Positions 25,684-36,079 of a stretch of DNA of 64,000 bases are shown piece after piece. The position numbers were made by a program, and so were the translations under genes. Source of the stretch: Diplonema japonicum (Eukaryota > Euglenozoa > Diplonemea > Diplonemida > Diplonemidae); the NCBI GenBank assembly GCA_964019335.1, contig OZ025673.1, forward strand, positions 186,001 to 250,000, given 5' to 3'. Below the pieces are notes generated by a model, which saw only the letters and a list, made by a program, of their open reading frames with translations, was not told where the DNA came from and made no database searches. The first letter of the stretch is position 1. Each line of letters opens with the position of its first letter.

Positions 25684-27648
25684 CTATTCTCCCGTGAGAG
25701 ATTGCTCGGGCTTCTTCTCGGGGACCTTTTCTCGTTCTTGCGGTTCAACAGCTTTCCGGGGAGATGCAACAGGTGACGCTGCCCCAGCAAGGGATTGCGA
25801 CCAGCGAACGAGGGAACTAAAAAGAAATTTAAAAAAAAAAAAAATCCTTTGTCCTCCTCCGACATACTCATGATACCGGTCAGGTAGATGATCACCAAAC
25901 ATATGCCTGGACACATATAACCGCGCGATTGCCCAATGAGTGGTTTCGGACGCTGTAGTTTTACATTCTTTTTTAGGGGGCAGAGATCGCTCAATGGTAC
26001 TACTCACATGACTAGTTGATACAGTTTGCGGCATCTCGTAAACCACAGGTTGGCCAGGCTTCCCGTGCCTGACTGGGTGGTGTATGAGCAGGAGCCGACC
26101 TGGGATGTGAAGCCGTGTGTGCGGGCACTCTTCATGCAGCTGGCTTTCATTCACCCCCGACACTTCACGCAACAACCGTTCAAGGTTTTTCAAAGACAAT
26201 CTGGGGACCGCGTCAAGCCCGCAGATTATAGAGGTGATGTACAACTCCTTTGAATTGAGCATCTCGATCACATCCCCGCTTACTGTCGGCGGGGAACCGA
26301 ACGAGTAACACGAGATGCCATCTGCCCAACCTCCTATACTGCTCTCACGCGCTTTGATGCTGAACAGCGTTGCAACCGCTGCGCCAAGAGAATGCCCCGT
26401 CGCAATGACAGCATAGTCAGGGTGGCTTCTGTGGGAGTTGTTCAAGTGTTCCATGAGCTTCGTGTGCGACCATATGAAGTCAGTGCACTTTACGATCCCA
26501 CTATGCGCCTCACCACATGAAAACTCGGTGCTCTCCGCAGTGAGGTCTGTCAACGTGTCCTGCTCAGACACGGTGCCTCGGATGGAAAGGACCAACAGTT
26601 TTCCCGTGTGGTCAACAAACAATGTGAACGCCGGCTGGTACACCTTGTTCGACCACACGGACATTAAGATCTCTCTGTTGCTGTTCAAGGAATCCAGTGC
26701 CTGCATGGCCCCCACGTCGTTGTCCCTAGACGTGACATCCGCCCCTACGTTCTTGAAGGGTTTCAGTACGGTGTGCATCCTGAATGCAGACCCAACGGTG
26801 CTCAGGTGCCCATTGGAGTACGCTACCCCATAGGACGCCTTTGCATACAGCATCGCTATGGAGCACATCTCGCTGTGCTCTGCATCTGTGAACCGTGGGA
26901 ACCTCTCCGGTAGGTGCTCGTACTGCTTTGAGTGCCGCGAGTAGACCTTCTTCAAGTTGATTAGCCCCAGTGGGCTTGCTAGTTTTACTTTATCCATCGT
27001 GCTCCACCTCTTCGAAAAGTCGCACAATAATGTTTTCAGGACGCCGCTTGCATCCGACTTGCCGAAGTCCTCGTACTCCTTCCTTTGCATGTCCGCTTCC
27101 TTCTTCAGTTTTACAGCACTGTTTGTCGCAATGCCCTCTCCACATTTGTGATGATAGTGCTTACCGCATGCCATGCATGTTAATCCCTGGTTGTGGAGAC
27201 CCCAAATAAAATCCTCGCACACACAACACCATGTTGGCTTCAAAAGGGTGACACGTTGTAGAACGTGGCTGGTGCAGGTTGAAGGCGTACGTGGAGAGGC
27301 AGGGGAGCGCGGGCTGAGGTCGCGTGCTTCTGAACGTAGAGACGAGTCTTCGCTGCTGTTGCATTCCGCCGACATTGTATCAGCGCTGCTGCTGAGACCC
27401 TTCAGGTTGGGGAGGCACTTGATGTGAGTGAGGAGACCACATTCCATGCATCGCATGCTCTGCTTATGCACCCCCCAGATGTGGGCAGAGCAGATCCCGC
27501 AGCTCTGTCCGGGCAGCGCTGTTTTCCTCACCATCCTGTGCTGGCACGCTGCGTACCGCATGTCAACTTGCTTGCGCAGCTCTCTCTTCGACTCTTTGCA
27601 TGACCGAGGAAGCGACGACGAAGACGACACTCTCTCCACATCGCCCAT
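25684..27648 (-). CDS. Class 3 lipase with two C1 domains (DAG-lipase-like)
   Basis: Exons 25868-27648 and 25684-25816 join across a 51-base GTATGTC...TTTAG intron to give 637 residues. Two C1 domains come first, at about residues 37-80 and 128-170: H-x12-C-x2-C pattern with SCGICSAHIWGVH and WCCVCEDFIWGLH. C1 domains bind diacylglycerol or phorbol ester at membranes. The C-terminal half is a lipase class 3 alpha/beta hydrolase with nucleophile motif ATGHSLGAAVATLFS, a likely catalytic Asp in CGLDAVPRLS and a likely His in LLIHHPVRHG. C1 domains on such a lipase would recruit it to diacylglycerol, its probable substrate. The start follows the upstream transporter stop by 63 bases. Confidence 0.85.
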   Translation of the reverse strand: MGDVERVSSSSSLPRSCKESKRELRKQVDMRYAACQHRMVRKTALPGQSCGICSAHIWGVHKQSMRCMECGLLTHIKCLPNLKGLSSSADTMSAECNSSEDSSLRSEARDLSPRSPASPRTPSTCTSHVLQRVTLLKPTWCCVCEDFIWGLHNQGLTCMACGKHYHHKCGEGIATNSAVKLKKEADMQRKEYEDFGKSDASGVLKTLLCDFSKRWSTMDKVKLASPLGLINLKKVYSRHSKQYEHLPERFPRFTDAEHSEMCSIAMLYAKASYGVAYSNGHLSTVGSAFRMHTVLKPFKNVGADVTSRDNDVGAMQALDSLNSNREILMSVWSNKVYQPAFTLFVDHTGKLLVLSIRGTVSEQDTLTDLTAESTEFSCGEAHSGIVKCTDFIWSHTKLMEHLNNSHRSHPDYAVIATGHSLGAAVATLFSIKARESSIGGWADGISCYSFGSPPTVSGDVIEMLNSKELYITSIICGLDAVPRLSLKNLERLLREVSGVNESQLHEECPHTRLHIPGRLLLIHHPVRHGKPGQPVVYEMPQTVSTSHVSSTIERSLPPKKECKTTASETTHWAIARLYVSRHMFGDHLPDRYHEYVGGGQRIFFFFKFLFSSLVRWSQSLAGAASPVASPRKAVEPQEREKVPEKKPEQSLTGE

Positions 27649-27710
27649 GGTACCTTCCTTTGTGAAATGTTGCGGGATGGGAAGGGGAGGGGGGGGAACA
27701 CACATAGACA

Positions 27711-29153
27711 CTAAAGCGCACCATGGACCACCAAATGGTATGCAGTGATGAAAATATCATAAACAACAGCACCACCGAAGTAAAAGCTCGTCAGCACGAC
27801 ACCAATTCCAACAACTCCCACAGGGAGCTGGACGGCCACAGGAACAACGTCACTGGGGTCAGGCTTGATGCGCGTAGCGTATGCCATGTAAGCCATGAAG
27901 ACACCCGTCTCGATGTTGAGAAGTGCGGAGTTGAAGACGTCTAGAAGGATGTATAAAGAGTGCGAGAAGAAAAGGGCAACACAGAGTATGAAGCCAAATG
28001 AAAAAGCGTAAGAGGCGAGTTTGTACCCCCGCCAGCTTGACTCGAAGTCGGGGAATGTCGCAGTGACCGCACCATCAACGTAGTGCTTCATCCCAAGGCC
28101 AAGAGCGATGAAGCTGACAGTGACGGAGATAATGATGAAGATGTTGACAACAAGACCGATAAATTCATACTGTGGGTACTCGATGGAAAGGAACTGCAAA
28201 AGGGGGATCGTTGATATGTCGTGGTGCTTGGCGGCACGCTCTAGAGACGGGTGGTCCCCTTCCCCGAACTGTGGGACGATAACCATGATGCAGTACGTCC
28301 ACATCACGTTGAGCGCCCAGCACAACAACGTCCCGGCAAGACACCCGTTCCGAAACAAAACAATGTTGCTCGGCGTAGGAGCGAACGAGCTGTATAAAAC
28401 AGGGAGAACATTGATAGATCCTCCAAGCGACACCGTTCCAATAAGGAAGGCACTGCCTGTCTTGCTCCAGTCATCGACATAAGGGCGCTGCACGTTGTAG
28501 GCCACGTAGGACACAATGCAAATCATCAGAAGAAGCAAACCCGCTTTGAAAAACGTGAACGCAGCCACTGCTGAGGTAAGCGCTTTGTCGCAAATGATGA
28601 CCAGCGCCGCAAGGCTCGTTACAAATACCATGATGACGTGTTCCCTTGTAATGCCGATTAGTTTGTTGAAGGCGTTCGATGCGCTGATTGCGTAAGCTAT
28701 CATCACGATGAGGAAGTGGAAGTACACGCATCCATCGAACAGCAGGCGCAAGGCCGGCACGGGTACGAAGAACTTTGCCATGTTGTGTAGGTTTGCACGT
28801 TGTTCCGTGAATGAGCTCGGTGAAGCAATAGTGTCTTCTTCTTCGACTGACAGGCTGCGCTGCCTTCGCATCTTGACATCCCCATCATTCGACAAGCATT
28901 TTTCCAACGGTTCCATCTCCTCTGTGGTGAAAGCCTTGACATCGATTTCCATCTCTGTCCTCTGAAGCAGCTCAACCACAAAGCATATCACCGCAGCCTG
29001 GCACACCAGTGCTATGCTGAACGTGGACACAAAGGGCATCATCCCCGCAGGCCCCACTCGTACCGGCAACGCTAAGATCCCTATCCCCAATATCGTTGCC
29101 GTCGTAACCAACATACTCTTCACGAACAGCCATCGGCCTTCCGACGCTTCCAT
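27711..29153 (-). CDS. Amino-acid/auxin permease family transporter
   Basis: The 480-residue protein is started at ATG 29153, 4 bases after a CACTGCAG acceptor. It has about 11 membrane helices and opens with the AAAP family signature near residue 15-40 (ATILGIGILALPVRVGPAG). Other helices include FVVELLQ end of helix 2, LIVMIAYAISASNAFN, IMVFVTSLAALVIICD, AGLLLLMICIVSYVAYN and LCWALNVMWTYCIMVIVP. A cytoplasmic loop with Glu/Arg residues (MEPLEKCLSNDGD) separates helices 2 and 3. AAAP proteins carry amino acids with protons across plasma or lysosome-like membranes; the specific substrate is not evident. The lipase gene follows at once, as expected in one polycistronic unit. Confidence 0.85.
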   Translation of the reverse strand: MEASEGRWLFVKSMLVTTATILGIGILALPVRVGPAGMMPFVSTFSIALVCQAAVICFVVELLQRTEMEIDVKAFTTEEMEPLEKCLSNDGDVKMRRQRSLSVEEEDTIASPSSFTEQRANLHNMAKFFVPVPALRLLFDGCVYFHFLIVMIAYAISASNAFNKLIGITREHVIMVFVTSLAALVIICDKALTSAVAAFTFFKAGLLLLMICIVSYVAYNVQRPYVDDWSKTGSAFLIGTVSLGGSINVLPVLYSSFAPTPSNIVLFRNGCLAGTLLCWALNVMWTYCIMVIVPQFGEGDHPSLERAAKHHDISTIPLLQFLSIEYPQYEFIGLVVNIFIIISVTVSFIALGLGMKHYVDGAVTATFPDFESSWRGYKLASYAFSFGFILCVALFFSHSLYILLDVFNSALLNIETGVFMAYMAYATRIKPDPSDVVPVAVQLPVGVVGIGVVLTSFYFGGAVVYDIFITAYHLVVHGAL

Positions 29154-29349
29154 TGTCCTGCAGTGACTTCTTTCATCCTTCATGAGTATGCACTACTACA
29201 CTACAAATGGCGGGCCCAGAAGCACTGCCAAAGATAATAAGTAAACCAATACTGAAAAGAAAAAAAGAAAGGCGTGGGGTAGGGTAGGCAAAGGAAAAAG
29301 GGTTAAGGAACAAAAAGGGGACAAAAGGGGGGTAAAAAAAAACGTTCGC

Positions 29350-29694
29350 CTATTTCTTGGGACTCGACTTGTTGGCCCATCTGGTGTTCGCCTTCCACGC
29401 CGCAAATTTCGTTTTCCCAATCGCGAACTTATCTTTTACAAAAGTTTGCATTTTGTTCTGCGACACGCGCGAGATGAGTGCCTGCATACGCACTTCGGTC
29501 TCAGGATCGGGGTCCTTGGCAGCCTCTTCGAACTTTGTTGAGAGAATACAATTCTTCCTTCTGAGCCCTGCACGGACTATTGCTCTGTCTTGTTCCTCTT
29601 GCAGCACACCGTACCACCCTACAACTTCGAACACACACGTGTTCAGCTCTTCGCCTTGCTCTGCTGCCGCTATTTTCTTAGCTATCTCCGTCAT
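29350..29694 (-). CDS. Hypothetical small protein, 114 residues
   Basis: The frame begins MTEIAKKIAAAEQGEELNTC and contains two helical segments: one around ELNTCVFEVVGWYGVLQEEQ and a second, basic one (RVSQNKMQTFVKDKFAIGK) followed by a KFAAWKANTRWANKSS tail. It has no signal peptide or membrane span. An acceptor-like CGCCGCAG lies 11 bases before the ATG. The compact size and aromatic-rich basic end would suit a small subunit of a larger complex, but no family is recognised. Confidence 0.5.
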   Translation of the reverse strand: MTEIAKKIAAAEQGEELNTCVFEVVGWYGVLQEEQDRAIVRAGLRRKNCILSTKFEEAAKDPDPETEVRMQALISRVSQNKMQTFVKDKFAIGKTKFAAWKANTRWANKSSPKK

Positions 29695-29753
29695 GCCCCC
29701 TAGCGTCTGCGGCGTAGTGGTGCGCCCCGTTGCTGTTTAAGTTTTTGGTTGAA

Positions 29754-31921
29754 TCATTGCATACCAGAGTAGTACTGCGTCAGGAAGGAGACCACTTGGT
29801 CAACTTCTGAGAGGGGCATGTTGCGCATGACCCATTCGAGCACCTCCGAGACCTCTTCAACAGGCAGCACACAGCACCACATGGCATCTAGCGTACCTTC
29901 ACACAGTTTATACTGCTTAGGTGTCAGGGAGCTCACTACCACGACACCTTTACTCTTTGCTGCTTCGAGCAGATCCACTGTAGGAAGCGTTCCTAATGTG
30001 TGTGAAACGAAAGTAAGCAAAAGTTAAGTCATACCCCCGTCGAGGTGCAGCATGAGGTCCTCAAAATTGTACTCTTCGTACTTGCTGTCCTTTGCTTCGC
30101 CCTTCAGCCAGGCCTCCACGTTCCAGATCTCCCTCTGCGGGACCTGCAGCACTGTCTTGTTCGCGATCGTCGCGTAGCACTCCCCCAGCGCAGACTTGTG
30201 ACTCGAAGGCCCGACAAGGATAGCATACCCACAGCGCTGCAGGGAGCTGAACACAGCAAACAGGTGTCTTATAAACGTTGATGTGAAGCATTTATTCTGC
30301 GAAACAGGTTGGCGGCAATATTTTTTCCCCATTCAAATACCTTTACACTGGACGTGTCGCCTTCAAAATCACGGCACACCCAGCCAATGCGGAAGTCAAA
30401 CACCTTGGCTGCAGTTGTCTGTACCAGATTGGTTTTGTGGTTCAGGTCCATCCACGGGCCTAACTCATGGCAAGGGAAGCAAGCCTCCCATATCTTTAGA
30501 ACAGCCTCTGTCTCAGGGCACCGGGATAAAACACGGTATAAGCCGTCCACCATGATGTCGCCCTTGTTAGGAATGTGCCCCATGATTAACGGTCCAACAC
30601 CTAAGCCTTCCTCCTTCAGATACGGGGCGACCTCAGGCGACTCTAGCAGGCTCACCAAAGCGTTTGCCCACCTCTGTGCCAGGCTGTATTTGTTCTCGTT
30701 GTCCCTCAAGATGGACAGTTCTAGGACGGTTTTCAAGACATCTGGGTTTTTAATCTGGCATACAGGAGTCCTGTACTCCACCTCCTGTGCTCTTGAAGAG
30801 ATTTCTTGGAGGAGCTCCGGGGACGCTGCCTCGCTATCGGACACTCTGCATGGCTGGCTCCAGCCCATGAGCACAGATAAGATTTTGATGAGTTCCGTCC
30901 GCCAGCAAGGGTCTAAACAAGTTGAGATGTTCTCGTAGAGGGTGAGAAGGAGGTGGCTGAAGGTGCCCCGTTCGACAGGTAATATGGCTTCTAGGAACCA
31001 CCTACGTGACAGGTACTCAGGATGGTCGGTGACGAGGAAGGTGAGCACGGAATTCTTGTGGACAAAGCGTGCCTTTGTGAGGATAGGGGGGAGGAGAGTA
31101 GACGTGATGAGGTATGAGTGCGGGAGACCCGACACAGCGTTCAGAATGGAGATGGTGTGCTCCGAGGTGCTGTCGATTGATAACTGGCGGCCCCAGTCGT
31201 TTGCGAATTCCTCCGCCTCGTACTCGTTGAGTACCTCGAGGACGCTGCAGCAAGCATCGACTGCTGCCTCGCGCCAGCAGGACTGGATGTACTGGGCGGA
31301 GGAGATCTTCGCATCAGACCACATGATAACGCCATCGGAAACATTGTTCTCGTCTGTGATGGGGATCGACTCGCTCTCGGTGGTGACGGCAACAGGGCAC
31401 AGCGGTGCCGAGGCATGGATGATGAGCCCCTCGACACCTTCTGCAATGACATACGGCGCTCCTCCGTGATTAGCAAGGATCTTCGTCAGCAGCAGCGTCT
31501 CGTCGACGGACCCACGGCTGTCCGTGTTCTCCATAACGTCCTTCAGGGTTTTGAAGGAGTTCACCCCAGGTATTCTCTTCAACTTACAGCTTTTAATCTC
31601 CGCAGTGCAGCTGTCAGTTTGGAATTTCGAGCCATCGATGAACAGCTTGTCCACTATGTATTCCAGGTCATCCTTAGTGGCCTGCTCCGAAGCAGCAACG
31701 ACGCACCACATGGACAGCATCGTTACTTCGAACTCTTTTTCAAACAGCAGATCATGCACCCTTCCCAGTGCGACCACAGCTTGGCTCCAACTTTCCCGGT
31801 CGTCCTGCCATCCTAAGTCTACAAACAACGACCCATGCAGCATTTTCACGCCCTGCTCCGGTGAACCGCTCGCTATCAGGTCGATGGCGACCTCGGCTTC
31901 CTTGACGCCCTGCCAAGGCAT
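29754..31921 (-). CDS. Large helical protein with possible degenerate AAA module
   Basis: Exons 30341-31921, 30035-30296 and 29754-29992 join across 44- and 42-base introns (GTATTTG...CGCAG; GTATGAC...ATTAG) in matching phase, giving 693 residues. The start lies 15 bases after CCCCCACATGCAG. The first 500 residues are helical, HEAT-like, and not recognised. The last 190 residues weakly resemble a dynein AAA3/AAA4 module: RCGYAILVGPSSHKSALGE occupies the place of a Walker A loop but lacks the GK-S/T core, followed by TVLQVPQREIWNVEAWLKG and LHLDGGTLPTVDLLEAA. In true dyneins this order is VGVGGSGKQ, a FQIE strand, and a SGEVP turn. The resemblance is by eye and weak; nucleotide binding is unlikely if correct. 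Confidence 0.6.
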
Positions 31922-32033
31922 GATGGGCGCACTCCTGCATGTGGGGGTGAAGATCGCCAACGAGAAAACAGGACGAAACACTAGAAGGGATGGGGGAAGG
32001 GTCGCAAATAAAAATGAAAGAAAAGAAGCACGT

Positions 32034-33487
32034 CTACTTAACACGGACGAGCTGCGGGCGTGTCGCAAGCCCTTCGCTGGCACCAGTACCGTCCTCGGCA
32101 TTGCCGATGTCCTGTATGCGAGGGACGGATTGCAGATCATACATCTTGTCGATCTGTTTGGTTGTGTTATTCTTATTATCATCACCCTCCTTTGCATACC
32201 ATCTGGGGATCAAGGGGCTTGATGACTCCCTTGTCGTTGAGGAAGATGTGGAACTGCACGATGAACTCGTTCGACTGCTCCCTGCCCCTCTTGTTGTAGC
32301 TGGTCTGCGACCATTCCTTGGTGTCTTCGTCCATCTGGGACATCGTCTTCTCACGGAGCTTCTTAAGCTTCTGGTTGAGCTGCTCGGGGAACAGCATTTC
32401 AGTATCGGGGGGTGCGTAAACAGGCCCATCAGGGCTCATCCCGATCATCGTTTTCGAAGTGTCGACCTTGAAGGTCTTTTTCAACTCTGGGACGTAGATG
32501 TCCTGTATCGTGTCCAGCTCCTCAGCGGGTGGGGTGAAGATGGACGTGAAGGACTCCCACACAGTCTTGTCTTTGTTCACATTGTGTTTGGCATCAACTG
32601 CTTCCATGACTTCCTTCGCAGCGGCTTCAGCCAGCTGCGCTTCTTCCCTCAGTCTGGACTGTCGGTAGGGCATCCAGTGGGTTGTGGAGAATTCATTGAA
32701 AAGCTTTTTGTACTGTTTAAAGTCCTGCCTTGCGAACCAGATAATCTCGAGCACCTTTACCCTGTTCTGCGGGAGAATGGGGTTTGCGATACCCTGGCTT
32801 CTTAACTTGGTTCGCAGTGCCATGTACGAAGTGAACTTTACCATGAAGCCGAACACGAAAAGGTACCCCCACACCCAGAACCTGAAGAAGAAGATTCCAA
32901 CTTTGTTCCGCAGCGCGTCCTCCTTCACCACCATCTCAGGAGAGGGAATCATCTGGCTGATGATCCTGATCGCCACTCCTGTTCGGGTGTCATGAAGAAC
33001 AGGCCCGATTGGAATTTCATGGTTTCTGGAATCCATCGGAGTATTCAGCATGTGCATCGGTGCACGGACAAATCTTGGCATCCCGCCCTCCCACAGCTGC
33101 ATTTCTTTTTCCGGTTTATCTCTATATATTCTCAAATGCTCTCTTTTTTTTTCATGCTCGAGGACCCTTTCTAAGGGTACCACTGTGACCGGTTCATAAA
33201 ACCTCTCTGCTAGATCCATGTGATGGTCTATTATGTCGGTGCCCTTGCCTGTTTATTTTTCTTTTTTCTTTTTGGAGGGGGGGGGGCATACCTGGTTTGA
33301 AATCCAAAGGGATGGGACCGTCACCCGCTTCCGCTATGCTCTTCGGCCTGTCCTTGTTCACCACAACCTTGTCTGATGACTGACCCGTCATGGGACTCTT
33401 CCCTGCTTCACCTTCGGTCATACACCGAGCGCCCGTGGCCACAATGGACCCTAGCCCTATGGTCGTTCGTGCTGACACTCGTCTCAT
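32034..33487 (-). CDS. Mitochondrial inner-membrane-type protein, three exons
   Basis: Exons 33292-33487, 32200-33248 and 32034-32153 (introns 43 and 46 bases) encode 454 residues. The N-terminus is a mitochondrial targeting peptide (MRRVSARTTIGLGSIVATGA), with many Arg and no acids. After an acidic, Pro-rich stretch the second exon continues DHHMDLAERFYEPVTVVP. A single strong membrane helix lies near residue 190 (FFFRFWVWGYLFVFGFM), followed by a long charged helical region (EEAQLAEAAAKEVMEAVDAK) and a C-terminal soluble part. Single-span, matrix- or intermembrane-exposed proteins of this type are common as lineage-specific subunits of respiratory complexes in Euglenozoa. I cannot identify the complex. 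Both exon joins remove spurious stops and tails. Confidence 0.65.
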
Positions 33488-33811
33488 CTCGCTTTCCTAG
33501 TGGGGCTCTTTGTGATGATAACGGTGAAAAATGAAAGGAAGAAAAAAAAATACATGTATCAAAAAAAGAGGGTACAAAAAAAATCTGAAAGCTAAACTAA
33601 AAAAGAAGACAGAAAGTACAACAATGGGAGGGGGGGGGGGGGTACAATTTAAAAAGCTCGATCTATCCAAATCCGATTTTTTAAAAAAAAAAAAAGACTT
33701 AGAGTGGAAACATCCATCACGTCGAGCGAATGAGCCGGCAAGTCCGGGTCAACGCAGACCAACCATCAGCATTCTGTTTTTTTTTTTTAAAAAAAAGATA
33801 AAAATACAATG
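33488..33811. other. Spacer without a recognised feature
   Basis: About 320 bases between two genes hold A-runs, a G-run near 33630-33643 and one mixed-sequence island (33705-33770) whose minus strand reads through GATGGTTGGTCTGCG and GCTCATTCGC. It could belong to a small RNA, but no fold or box pair is convincing. Confidence 0.4.
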
Positions 33812-35956
33812 TCATACATGTTGTTCCTTGTTCTGCAGGTCTCGTTCACGCTCTAAAAGCTTCTTCCTAGAAGCGTCGAGGAGCTGCTGCTCGTGCAAGA
33901 GGGACTTGTGCATGACCTGTGACTGTTCCTGTATGTCAGCTGCTTCCATAGACTGCTCGATGTACCTCTGCTCTTTTAGTTTCAAAGCTTCTTCAAGATC
34001 CTGAAGCTCGGCCTGCTTTGCATCAAGCAGCGCAGCTTTCTCTTGGTACTCAATGGATCGTTGTTGCAGGACCTCACCTGTTTCTTCCAGCATGTCCGCT
34101 GCTTTTTTGGCGAGCTGTGGAGCAGTCAGGTTGGGGTCCACCACCATGTTCCGTCCGGAAAGGATCTTCCTGGCAGCTTCCCGGAGAAGCGATTCCCCAG
34201 ATTCGAGCTCTTTACTGAAGGCTTCGAGGTCTTCTCCTTTTTTCTCTTGTTTTGCGATCATCGCATCGAGCATGTCGTGCTTGTCTGAGAGCTTCTGCAT
34301 TCTCCCGTCCAGCCGTGTCCTCATGTCACCTTCTTCATCGTCTAACATCTGTCGGTCTTTGTGCGCGCCTTCTTCTCTCCCTGCTAAGTATGACTCTCGA
34401 TGTGACAATCTGTCTTCTCGCTCTTCTACTGCCCTCTCTCTCCTTTTCATTTCGTCTGCTTGCAGCTCCAGTCGTCGTTCGACAGCGCCCATTTCCGCTG
34501 ACAACGCAGCGCCCTTCTCTGCAACCCCTCTCCACCCTCTTCCCTCGTTCTTCTCTCGTTCGTCGAGTCGCTGCCTCAACCGTGCCAACGCTTCTTCGTG
34601 CTCCTTTATCGTGTACTCCTTATCCACCAGTGCCGACTCCAACACTTTCAGTTCTGTTTTCTTTGTCAGGTCTACCTTCAGCCGCCGGTTCTGTCGCTTC
34701 AACTCGTCCTCCAGTCCATCCAGTTCCGCCTCCTTCCCATCCAGCGCTGCTTGCCGTTCTTGTAAAAGCCGGTTCGCTTCACGAAGCTTCTGTTGCTCTT
34801 CGGGGAGCTTTGTCTGCTCGTGTTGCAGCGCCAGCAGTCTGTTCTCCAACTCGGTCAAGGACGCCTCCCGTGCGTCCAGAGCAGCTTCTCGTATCCTCGT
34901 CTGCTGTGTGCTTGCTTCGTATTTCGAGTTCAGCATGTCCTCACGTTCGTGCAAACGGCGTTCAGCGCTGGATATGGTTGCTTCCCTTTTCTTCATGCCG
35001 ACGCTACTAGGCGAAGTAGTTCGGTGTGCTGCAGGGTGACGGTGCATCCCACATTTGCTCCCGCAGCAGTAGTGGGGTGGGACAAGCTCGTTTTCAACGC
35101 TCAGTGTTTCCTCAGGTAGCGACTTGAAGGAGGTCTGTCTACCTTCCCTCCTGCGCAGTACTTCTTCTTTCTCTGCTATGTTCTTCTCGTTCCCAGTGGC
35201 GGCTATTTCCCTTGATGCCAAGATGGCCTCCCGCTGCTTCACGCGCCCGTCTCTCACGATTAGCTGCTCCTCTTTTTTCTTCAAGGCTCTCTCCCGCTTT
35301 GCGATGTCGTCAGTCGTGCTCTCCAACACCTCTTGCATCCCGTCGTTGGTCACCGCCTTGCCTTCAGCAGCGGCCTGCAATTTGCTCAGCTTCTCTTCTT
35401 TCCGACTAAGTTTGTGCTCCTTCATTGCGAGGTTGTCGTTGGCGAGGCGTTGCTCTTCGTGCAGCTCATGGAGGCTGGCTTCTTTCTTGGTGAGGTATTC
35501 ATGCCGGGAGAGGTCGCGGAGGCGAGTGCCTATCTCATCAAGGTCACGGTGCTGCTGGAGGATCTCAGGCGACATCGGAGCTGCTGGGTATGCAGGGGAT
35601 GCCGTCTGGTGGACGGGCGAAAAAGGGTTGACAGCCGGCCTCGCGGTTGCCATTGGGGAGTGGGTGAAGGGCGACTGGGGTACCGAAGGCCTTGGCCGTG
35701 TAGGTGTAATGCACCTTCGGTGCTCTGTGTAGCTTATGTCAGGCGTTCCTGTGCGTGAGCGGTTCCCGATGACGTCGGACACCTTTGTCCTGCCCATCAC
35801 CCTGAGGAAGGTCTCTCTGTCAATGGTGTCGGTGATGCCCCGTGCACCCATCTCTGTCCACAGCTTGTTAGCTGCGATGCTGGCTGCAGGCACACCGGCA
35901 GCCGACAGCATCTTGCTGAACTTGTCATAGGTCAGCTGGGACCCGACATTTTCCAT
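33812..35956 (-). CDS. Long coiled-coil protein, 714 residues
   Basis: The start at 35956 follows an ATTTTACTCAG acceptor by only 2 bases, which would give an almost leaderless message after trans-splicing. Residues 1-60 form a small helical domain reminiscent of an EF-hand-like pair (YDKFSKMLSAAGVPAAS, DTIDRETFLRVMG). A Pro/Ser/Thr-rich linker follows with SP sites (PSVPQSPFTHSP). From about residue 150 to the end the protein is almost continuous coiled coil (KEASLHELHEEQRLAND, RERALKKKEEQLIVRD, RREREVEE-type heptads), apart from a short break with CCGSKCGMHRHP, which could bind zinc. Such long coils are typical of centriolar, basal-body or flagellar proteins. Exact homology cannot be judged because coiled coils look alike. 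Confidence 0.7.
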   Translation of the reverse strand: MENVGSQLTYDKFSKMLSAAGVPAASIAANKLWTEMGARGITDTIDRETFLRVMGRTKVSDVIGNRSRTGTPDISYTEHRRCITPTRPRPSVPQSPFTHSPMATARPAVNPFSPVHQTASPAYPAAPMSPEILQQHRDLDEIGTRLRDLSRHEYLTKKEASLHELHEEQRLANDNLAMKEHKLSRKEEKLSKLQAAAEGKAVTNDGMQEVLESTTDDIAKRERALKKKEEQLIVRDGRVKQREAILASREIAATGNEKNIAEKEEVLRRREGRQTSFKSLPEETLSVENELVPPHYCCGSKCGMHRHPAAHRTTSPSSVGMKKREATISSAERRLHEREDMLNSKYEASTQQTRIREAALDAREASLTELENRLLALQHEQTKLPEEQQKLREANRLLQERQAALDGKEAELDGLEDELKRQNRRLKVDLTKKTELKVLESALVDKEYTIKEHEEALARLRQRLDEREKNEGRGWRGVAEKGAALSAEMGAVERRLELQADEMKRRERAVEEREDRLSHRESYLAGREEGAHKDRQMLDDEEGDMRTRLDGRMQKLSDKHDMLDAMIAKQEKKGEDLEAFSKELESGESLLREAARKILSGRNMVVDPNLTAPQLAKKAADMLEETGEVLQQRSIEYQEKAALLDAKQAELQDLEEALKLKEQRYIEQSMEAADIQEQSQVMHKSLLHEQQLLDASRKKLLERERDLQNKEQHV

Positions 35957-36079
35957 CCCTGAGTAAAATGTTGTCGAAAAAGGGGGACGAGAAAAAAAGA
36001 GAGAAGAAAAAGGACTCAAAGCCTCTACTACCATCGAGCTACCTTATACAGCAACAGAGGGCAGGAGGCAGTGTCCGCA

